NCBI GenBank assembly: GCA_028564925.1
Contig: CM053032.1
Coordinates: 121,043,490 to 121,107,489, forward strand
Direction: 5' to 3'
Source of the DNA: Lithobates sylvaticus
Taxonomy: Eukaryota > Chordata > Amphibia > Anura > Ranidae
Length of the DNA stretch: 64,000 nt
Below the pieces are notes generated by a model. It was given only the letters and a program-made list of their open reading frames with translations. It had not been told where the DNA came from and did not search any database. A program made the position numbers and the translations under genes. Below, piece by piece: positions 55,874 to 64,000 of this stretch; position 1 is the first letter of the stretch; every line of letters begins with the position of its first letter.

Positions 55874-57544
55874 AAAGTACACTTTCAAATGTTTTCATTG
55901 TTTAGCCAAGGTATTTGTGTAATTATATACCCTGAGTTGTTTGTTTGGCTTACCTTGTAATAATGGGCTCACATGTTGTGGCTAAAGTTTGTAGTGTCAT
56001 AGCTGATTTCCCATATGTCTATGGTTTGTTACCGCTAGCTTGTGCATGTTTGCCAAAGGGAGAAGACAACTTCCTGTTGTGAATCACACAAGGTACAGGC
56101 AAAATCCGAGGACAAATCCAGGGACAGTTGGTCTCCAGGGAAAGTGGGTTCTATCAGCACCCACTCACGGTTTGTAATCAGGGAGCACTCACTCCCAACA
56201 CAGAGCATTTCAAGGTGTTTGCCTTCAGTGTACAGGTGCTCTAAGCTGGCTCAGTTGCAGATCAGCGACTCTCTGTGCCTGATCTTTATTTGATGGACAC
56301 AGAGTCAGTAAATGGTGAACGTTGTCATACGATTCTCTCCCTCACCTCTCTCAAATACTGGGTCCACTGTCATACTCTCAGCACTCCTCTCCTGCACCTG
56401 CCTTCATATCCTTGGTGCTCCTATTTTGCATATATTGCCCACTGTCATATCTTTCATACTCCTAACCTGAACATTATGCCAGTATGCCAGTTGTCATTCC
56501 CTCTGAAAATCTCTCCTGCATATACGTTCCACTATCATATCTTCTGCACTCCACTTCTGCTGTCATACTGCTATACTCTTCTCACTTCTTTCCTGCCCTT
56601 ACTGCCTGCTTTCAAATCCTCCACACTCCTGTCCTCCACATACTGCCCATACTCTCTGCAATTCTTTTTTGCACATGTTTGTGGGCAGGGCCTACTCGCC
56701 CTGCACATGAGGATACCTTTCACGCAGAGCATGCTCACTGCGGTCATGTGAAAAATCGAACATTAAGACAGTTCCCCAACTTAGAGATAAGCCTTTACTG
56801 TCTGCAGTAAAATAACATACAAAGTTCCAGTGTAAAGTGTCTTGTCCCATGTCGCCACACACTTTAACTTGGTATATGTAGCATTGGGAGGGACATGCTG
56901 AGCCTGCGCTGGCTCCACCAGTCCAGCATATCTCTGTTACCTCACTCCCAGTAACAGAATGGGGTCTCGCCGTGCACATATTGCAGACCTCATGCTTGCA
57001 CTTGTTAATTCATTCATGCTTGTACCTCGTGACCAGATCATAGATCTCCATAACATGGGTTCAGGTTTGGATTTGGTTGCTATTGGATTCTGACCATTAG
57101 GGAGGGAGGCAGTCATCAGCCTCCTTGCTACCGGAGGACTTGTCACCTTTACCAGGTACCACGCCTAACAACTTGGTTACTCTACTACACTCCTCTTCCT
57201 TGTCTTGCCAAGTTAATCACTTTTGTAATGGTGTTACTTCATACCCCATAGTGCCTTACAGACCCTGGTTCTATAGATATGCCAGAACCAACATGCACCC
57301 TTTGGCAGTGTGAGGCCCTGCCTGCGTGAAAACACAGGATAAATGGGCACAGTGTTATTGAGATTATTATCTGTATTTGTGTCCCTCACTTACTGGTTGC
57401 TTTCATGTCCTCAAAACACCTTTATGATACCTACTGACCACTGTCATACCTTCTGCACTTGTCTTCTACACAAATGTCGGTTCTTATACTCCATGAGCTC
57501 TTCTGCTGAACATAATCTTATTTATAAAAATGTTTTACATTTTC
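55874..57544. other. Unassigned DNA
   Basis: A C/T-rich stretch (56,330-56,670) has repeated CATACTCYCNGCACTCC wording, giving a 158-residue frame with no similarity to known proteins. Nothing else recognised. Confidence 0.4.
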
Positions 57545-58110
57545 CCTTTAAAAATAAATAAAAATTTTGATAATTTTTATTGCTGTCATGTAAACATCCC
57601 TTGTGACAGTAATAGTCAGTGACAGGTACACTTTATGGAGAGATCAGACGTCTAAAAGACCCCGAATCTCTCCATTGCACTTAAAAGTATTCAGATCGCC
57701 AAAATTGGTGATACTGAATACTGTAATTTTTTTTTTAAATCGGTGCCATTGGCAGCCGAGTAAACTGGAATTGACGTTGTGACGTTGCTTCTGGGATTTT
57801 ACATCGGAGACCCGATCAAAGCTGAATCCGGCTTTGTTCAGGTCTCAGCCTAGGCGGCGGATGTGCCGTCTGGTGGCTCGGTCTCCCAGTGGGGTGCGAG
57901 GCCCGGGAAAAGCGGTGGAAGCAGCAGGAGAGGGGATGTCCCCTCCCGCTCCTTTAGGATAACAGCAGATTGGTTATCACTAAAAAGCCAACTGCTGGTA
58001 CAAAACGGTACTGGGGTGATGCCTGCAGCCAAGCATCACCCAGGTATAACCAAGCATTCAAGCCATGAATGCAAATTTGAGTATGGCCGGTGCAAAGGGG
58101 TAAAATATTT
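57545..58110. mobile_element. Probable fragment of a TTAA-family element interior
   Basis: The inverse of TTTATTGCTGTCATGTAAAC and CATCCCTTGTGACAG parallels ACAAGGGATGTTTACATTCC in copy A (3,420-3,440), followed by a CpG-rich block. Both ends missing. Confidence 0.4.
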
Positions 58111-58284
58111 TTTTATATTTAAAGCAAACTCACTGATTCATCCATTTTCTCTATGCTTTGTTTTGCTAGGAAATCATTTTGAAAAACACCCCCTAGTATA
58201 CTGTATCTGGCAGTGGCCATCTTGAATGGGCAGATGAATTATCTAGCATTTACTTCCTGGAATCCATCCGCCCTTAGCTCAGGC

Positions 58285-58655
58285 ATACCCCCCAACTTTC
58301 TCAAATGGGAACGAGGGACACCTATTAATAAAAGTATTTAGGCATAGGACACACCTCACTGCCAAGCCCCCTTAAAAGGAGAATTATACAAAAAAAGATT
58401 AGTTAATTCCACAAGCATTTTTATTATTTTACCACTACTATGCCTTTATACTGGCTTTTGAAATTTACAAATTCAACAATTTAGAAATCAGATGAAACAT
58501 TTAGCACTGTGATCTGAAATATAAATGGTGCATTTTATATACAACTATATAGATCAGACCAAAATAAGGGACAAATGAGGAGGAAAGAGGGGCAGAAGGA
58601 CTTGGTTCCAAATAAAGAACAGTCCATTGAAATCAGGTAAAAATGGGAGCTATGG
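58285..58655. mobile_element. Dispersed repeat, CATACCCCCCAAC end, copy 2
   Basis: Left CATACCCCCCAACTTTCTC is intact, unlike copy 1 at 36,250, and the body is closely similar to it. The right end is eroded. Together the two copies show inverted CATACCTCCCAAC-type ends for the family. Confidence 0.65.
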
Positions 58656-60689
58656 CTCTGGCATGCAGGCAGGAGGGTGTTCTTAGCTGAGAAAACCCTT
58701 TCTCTCCTCCGGAAGACTCCTGGGATGTATGACATAATTTGCCATAGTCTTAAAACCAAGAAGTAACTGAAGAAATGTGAAAAGTTTAAAACAAGTAAAT
58801 ATGATATCATTTCCTATCTATTTACAAATGCTGGTAACATGAGGATTAAAAATAGTCAATATTGATTTAGAGAATTAAATTCACTTTAACATGAGTCCTT
58901 CCTAGCCTCAAAGTTGAGTTTGTAAATTGTGATGCAATTATAAGTACTGTATCTGCAAAACTTCATGTGAATTCAACGTATCTTGCAGTTAAAAAATAAA
59001 GCATAGGAAACCATTTTTATACAACTGAGATAAAGTCCAAATTCTTTGTGATATCTAGCCACTAGAATCAAGTACTGTATGCAGCTCCAAAAATTATTAA
59101 TTATCCAATACAGGCATAGCTGCTGGAATACCAGGGCCCAGTAAGACATACACTAAATCACATTCTGGGATACAGAGCTGTTCTACTGTAATTTACAGCC
59201 ATAGATACCTCAATTATTCAGTCAGTTAATATAACGTTGGTAATGCCATACAAACGACTCTACGTTGCATATCTTGCAGAGCTCCTGTTGCAGAAGACCA
59301 TTCCTGTTCTCCAGACATACAATTCAGGTTTATTAGACCAGCTGCATACATTTTAAGTATATTAATGCATGTTTTACATGCATTTTACAAAGAACAATTG
59401 CTGTCTTCCACCCATTTTCAGCTTTCATTCTGTCACTTTTCTACCAGGTTGCCTTGCTATAGTATTTTTAAACTTCGGCTGCTGTTCATGCTTGATGGGA
59501 TCTATCGATTTGGATTTGCCTACTCTGATCTGGTGAACCCTATTATTTCCAATGGGCATCTGTCCAACAGCAAGAACAATTCCCCAAAGACCTGTTGAGC
59601 TGCCAGCTGAACATTTGCTTTCTACAGCAGTCATGAGCAAAACATTCTTCGTTTCATATACGGGGAATTTGGTGCATTGATCCAGGGTGAATCCAGCAAA
59701 GCAAATGTTCCTGAACCTCAGCCATTTGTGTATAAATCACACCCCAAGACTAAATTTATAGAACGGTGTGCACTAATACCTCAAACCAAAGTCCTTGGTT
59801 CTGATTTCATTAGACCATATTTTCATTAGGTTTGTATGCTCTGTCACGTTTGGCTTCAGTTTTTTTTTAACTTTACATTTTGTTTGATTTTACTGTTGAC
59901 AAATTCCAACAATTATAGCATAGGGTAGTTCAATAACACATTGCATCATTATATGGTTGAATATTTAAACATACAATAAAATAAAAACAAGGATCAAGAA
60001 CAAATGTACAAGGTAATGACTATATTCTTGTTAGTCAATTTCTGCCTACCCCTAATGGGACCTAACTGTAGACGGAGATCAACTATCAAGATCTTATAAG
60101 CTTTGAGGGAGAAAGAAGAGGTAACCCTGGGTTATATCTTATATTGGATCATGTTCTTAGAATACTGTTGTTATTGTAGTTCACAATTTTTTAGGTAATT
60201 AGAGGCTCTTGGATTATTTAGTCATTCTTGCCCATTTTTTTTAATTTTTTTTATTTTAGTTGTAGAATAGTTTTTATATGCAAGTAACAATTCATATTGT
60301 GTTTGGATATTGAGTCTGGCGATGACTCTTTAACGTTGGCTTTGGTTTCTAATTAGAAAAAGGAAAACGGTGCTTCTACCTATGTTGGTCAAGGAAGGTG
60401 TGCGTGTAATAAAGGTAAGGATGTTAGATAAGGTAAGTTTAATTTTAACAGGGACTAATCTGCATGATGACCATGCACTCTATTTGTGGCCAAGAGCACC
60501 ACAGATCAGAGTAGTAACATAGATTAGATAGTCATACCTATTGATTAACCTTCACAATTTGTTGGGGGGGGGGTAATTTCTTCCTACCTCTATGTCCCAC
60601 TTCATAACAAATTAATAATTACGCTAATATTTTCTAGTACCTGGATGTGAAATATTGTGCAATTATGAAAGGTTTTATGCACTGTACAA
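58656..60689. other. Unassigned, mostly unique DNA
   Basis: AT-rich, with no defined element ends, long frames or tandem arrays. Nothing supportable was seen. Confidence 0.45.
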
Positions 60690-60960
60690 TGTCCTGCATG
60701 AATGTTTTAATTCTGCTTGTCAGTGTGGTTATATGCATGCTAGTCCCAGGAGAGCCTGAAGAGGAAGCTTTTACAAGGCAGCCTCTCCCTAATTAAGAAA
60801 GAGCTGATGGTCCCTGCCTGTTCTATGAGGCAAGAGTTGCCGTCTTCTGGGAACATAGTTTCCATAATTAATATGCTCCAATTTGGAGAAAGGAGTGTGT
60901 TTAAGCAAAACCTCCAGTGTCTATCGGCAGCATAAATCCAGCTTGAAAAAATCATTGTGT
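60690..60960. other. Unique-looking patch, candidate conserved non-coding element
   Basis: Balanced composition, no similarity to repeats in the window, and two homeodomain-type cores in context (CCTAATTAAG at 60,788 and CATAATTAATATGC at 60,863, the latter next to an octamer-like ATGC). No splice-bounded exon. Inference from appearance. Confidence 0.3.
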
Positions 60961-62656
60961 CTCAGAACATATAGAACAAAAACATTTCTGCAGCTTTCTG
61001 AAAAGTCTCTGTATGTTTCAAAGGTAAAGATAAAAAGGTATATAGAGAATTAGTTATCTTTGAATTATTGCATGTAATAAGGGGTTTGACAAAACATGTG
61101 ACACGATAATAAAAGGCTGCATCACTAGCAGACATATAGAATACCCTAGTGGCAGAAATTAAAGTTTAGGATCCCTGGCATCTTGGCACCTAGAAATTAT
61201 GCATCCGAGAATGAATAACTTGTACAAATCACAAACATTTTTCAGTTTGTGTTTGAAGATATAGACTCATTGAACCGCTATTCAAAGAACAGCTGGTATT
61301 TGATTAAAATGTCCACAGTGAGTTAGCAATAGTCCTCTCCGGTTTGACAAAGCATACATACAGTAAAATAAACCAACCACAATCTTGAATCACGTGAACT
61401 TGGTAAAAAGTACAGTCAAGTGTTTTTCCTAATATATGCACTTTTAACAGACTACTCCTTTGAGGGCAGATCAAGCTAATAATGTAGGCTAATGTGTTTA
61501 CCTTCAGGCATACATGAAACTACATTTTGCATCTCTGCTTCAAGACTGACGATTGTCTCTATAACCTTTTGGATTAGTATAGATCTATCATTGTGGGTAA
61601 GCACAAGGGCACTTACCTCACAAATAGAGTGTGGTGGCTACCCTTGGGACTGAAACTAAATTTTTGTATTGATCAGTGATTCAATATATATTCAGAAGTC
61701 ATACTGCAAATTTGAGATAATTTCCCCGTTATCCTGGCCCGGTGACTTTAATACTCACAATCACTGACCCAGAGCAGATGTGAGGATCAGGGATTCTAAT
61801 ATCAACTTGTCTTCACTGGTTGTATACATGCTCTGGATCCAGTGCCAGATTTACACTTCCTGCCCCTCTAGGCTGTTTTAGACCCTTCCACCTCCTATTC
61901 CTTTGAGCTGGCTAGCTTTAGAACCACACTAACAGGAACATACATCATAGCCACCCAAGACATGCCGGCACTGGAGGCAGAGAGGCAACTGTAATGTTGT
62001 TCTGCTAGGTGTACAGACCTAGTCAGAAACACAATGGAAAGGTGCTGACCCTGGCAGCCTTACTACCCCAGGCTATAACCTATGTTGGCTGAGCTCTGGC
62101 TCTGTCATGGAAAGCACTGGACCAGAATGCCATCCAAGTATCCAGTATTTTGATAAGGAGGTCAGCAATACCAGCTTTCTTTTTTTTTCTGTAAATATGT
62201 CCATTTACAGTGCATTTATACCAGTCAAATAACATTTAATATACATATTTGCTAAGTATATACTAAGTTTACACATTCTAATCTTGGTTACCACATTTTG
62301 GTTTCTGAAATCAAAAGACAACTACAAGGAAAACATCTTCACTGTGGGATAACATAAAGGTATTTTTCTTTAGCACTATGCATGTTTAATTTTGATTGAC
62401 TATAATCACTTGCATAACACAAATTAAAAGCTAGAAAGACGCATATAAATGAATCCATGCTTGATCACTCTACTCCATCCACACAAATCAGTAAAGGAAC
62501 CATCTCTAGTGACCTGCTCCAGCAGATGATTTTATCAGAGCTACATTAAAACTTTCAATGCACTTGTTTGTACATTCATTAAAAAGAAAGGGTTTGATTA
62601 GTGAGCATATATTTTTAATTAATATCAAAGTTTTAACTTTTTTTTTGGTGACCTAT
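60961..62656. other. Unassigned, mostly unique DNA
   Basis: No recognisable repeat ends or gene. Confidence 0.45.
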
Positions 62657-62850
62657 AGGCCTCGTTCACATGTATGCCCATGGAGGACAAAGATGTTCTG
62701 TGCATCCTTGTGCAGGCAGTCCCATTGCTGTCAATTGGGATCCAGCGGCTGCACAGATGCAGACACTGCTCCTAATTTGACATCTGTTCAGGTGTGGGTG
62801 CACGGTCCCCAACCCATCCTGGATGCATTTAGGGCTGTGCACCCACACAC
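62657..62850. mobile_element. Possible hAT-like MITE fragment, TAGGCCTCGTTCACATG end
   Basis: Starts TAGGCCTCGTTCACATG, like the 7,303 element; the opposite end was not found. Confidence 0.35.
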
Positions 62851-62958
62851 CACTGTTGGCCAGTATATCTTCTGATCCAGCAATTAGCGCCCCTACACAG
62901 ATTCACACAGGAAAGCTCTATTATGAGTCCATTCGAGGTTATTATCTTAACTGAAATG

Positions 62959-63003
62959 CTGATGAAGGGGGAGTTTTCTCTGATCCTGGAAACACATCGG
63001 CTG
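62959..63003 (+). ncRNA. Decayed hammerhead ribozyme-like motif
   Basis: CTGATGA (62,959-62,965), a stem II segment AGGGGGAGTTTTCTCTGATCC that can form GAG/CTC, then GAAA (62,989-62,992), ACACAT and C before GGCTG. The order and spacing match the intact copy at 8,551, but stem I does not pair beside the core and stem III keeps one pair. Probably inactive. Confidence 0.4.
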
Positions 63004-63548
63004 TTTTTTTAGTATAAACTAATCAGTGAATTTGTACTTTTTTATCCTTTGCCTTGGTGCTCCCTCCAAAAGTGCATGCTTTCTTTCTGCAAGTTTTTGG
63101 TGGCAGTGCAGTCATCCTTGAAACAGTAGTGTGGTGCATTCATACAAACAATATACTTCACCAGAGAAGCTATCTGTTACGTCACTAGAGAATTGGTAAA
63201 TGTGGCAATACCACAAGGGATAATTCTACAAAAAAAAGTACCTTTTCATTGCAGTAAACAAGGTCTCCTTCAGCCCTGCACACACAATCACTTGACATTC
63301 TACAAATGGACAAAACTATTTACCAGGTTTTCTAAAATGCTACAGATCAGCAGAAAATAATCTAGCACAACAAAAGGAATCTCAGATTCGGATTCAGCAG
63401 ATCACCTGCAGAGCAATTCCTCATATTCTCAGCTACTTATCGGTAAGCTCTCCTTTCTGGCCTTTTCTAGCCACCAATAAACAAAACCACAATGCAGATT
63501 TATTTAAAAACTGAAATGTCACACTGAATTTGAAATGTTTAAAAATGA
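63004..63548. other. Unassigned DNA
   Basis: Nothing recognised. Confidence 0.45.
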
Positions 63549-63726
63549 GGGGGGAGCTTTACTAAAATTGGTACACTCAGAATCTGGTGCAGCTGTGCAT
63601 GGTAGCCAATCAGCATGTAACTTTAGCGTGCTCAATTAGGCTTTGGCAATAAAACCTGGAAGCTGATTGATTTCTATGCAGAGCTGCAGCAGGTTTTGCA
63701 CGCTCCGGTTTTAGTAAATAACCCCC
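63549..63726. mobile_element. MITE, GGGGNTTTACTAAAACTGG family, complete copy
   Basis: Left GGGGGAGCTTTACTAAAATTGG and right (reverse complement) GGGGGTTATTTACTAAAACC. Internal GGTGCAGCTGTGCATGG and, inverted, GCAGAGCTGCAGC give a near-palindromic element. The 19,017 fragment is its relative. Confidence 0.8.
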
Positions 63727-64000
63727 ATAGTGAGGAAGTATCTGAAAAGTAAAAAAAATATATACAGTATATTTTTTTTAAAGTTTAGGGAATGGATATG
63801 AATTTGTGCTGCTCTAGCTGGGAGAGTTAAAACCATTGTTTTGCCAAACAAAATTCATGTAGAGCCAGTTACAATGAAGTCAGCTTGCAATGTGTGAAAT
63901 GAGTACAGAATACCATTTTACGTGTACAGGGCTGTAGAGCAGAGCCATGTCATTAATAAATTGAAAGCAATTCCAACCAAGAAGGTCACAAGGTCCCCGA

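Noticed and set aside
56275-56751. 158-residue frame rich in Tyr, His and Leu
   Set aside because: Follows a degenerate CT-rich repeat (CATACTCYCNGCACTCC wording); no similarity recognised.
1-64000. CRISPR arrays, rRNA or tRNA genes
   Set aside because: No regularly spaced identical repeats with unique spacers, no tRNA A/B-box pair with a cloverleaf, and no rRNA-like conserved segments were seen; tandem arrays present are minisatellites without spacers.

Overview
The window reads as non-coding DNA from a large, repeat-choked vertebrate genome, most likely a true frog (ranid-type anuran). The basis is composition and repeat content: many TTAA-bounded non-autonomous elements of the kinds that fill ranid genomes (ends such as TTAACCACTT, TTAACCTCCCTGGCGG and TTAAAGCGGAGTTCC), several CR1 and L2 LINE fragments, Tc1/mariner transposases, hAT-type miniature elements, and repeats carrying a hammerhead ribozyme. 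No host protein-coding exon could be recognised on either strand. No tRNA, rRNA, CRISPR or prokaryote-style operon is present, so the window is best read as intergenic or deep intronic sequence.

Layout. 1-9,100: miniature DNA transposons, including one with a 10-bp target duplication (2,322-2,801), a 1.2-kb TTAA element (2,909-4,069), three TTAA elements abutting end to end (4,621-5,724), and a 1.37-kb Penelope/retrozyme-like insertion (7,632-9,000) with a 14-bp target-site duplication and a hammerhead ribozyme. 9,100-22,300: a Tc1 transposase fragment (10,953-11,403), another TTAA element (12,250-13,237), AT microsatellites, a palindromic element, a second hammerhead (18,390-18,430, minus), a CR1 3' end, and three unique-looking patches that resemble conserved non-coding DNA. 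22,300-25,400: a full-length but dead Tc1 element (22,578-24,187) inside what looks like a degenerate tandem array that other elements also interrupt. 25,400-44,000: hAT-type and TTAA elements, a LINE-1 3' fragment, minisatellites, a CR1 C-terminal fragment, and an 821-bp hAT element with a perfect 8-bp target duplication nested in an older TTAA element. 44,000-52,400: a TTAA element, a CR1 endonuclease-region fragment, another TTAA element, an L2 3' end on the minus strand and CR1-type tails. 52,400-64,000: the least repetitive part, with a few miniature elements, one more decayed hammerhead-like site and a possible conserved non-coding element near 60,700.

Nothing works together as a pathway. 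The window's logic is one of layered insertion. TTAA elements land on the TTAA ends of earlier ones, hAT and Penelope-like copies interrupt older elements, and every coding remnant (two Tc1 transposases, CR1, L2 and L1 fragments) is broken. The most noteworthy items are the hammerhead ribozyme in its inverted-arm retroelement with clear target duplication, the TTAA daisy-chains, the disrupted satellite-like array around the Tc1 copy, and four RFX X-box-like palindromes.
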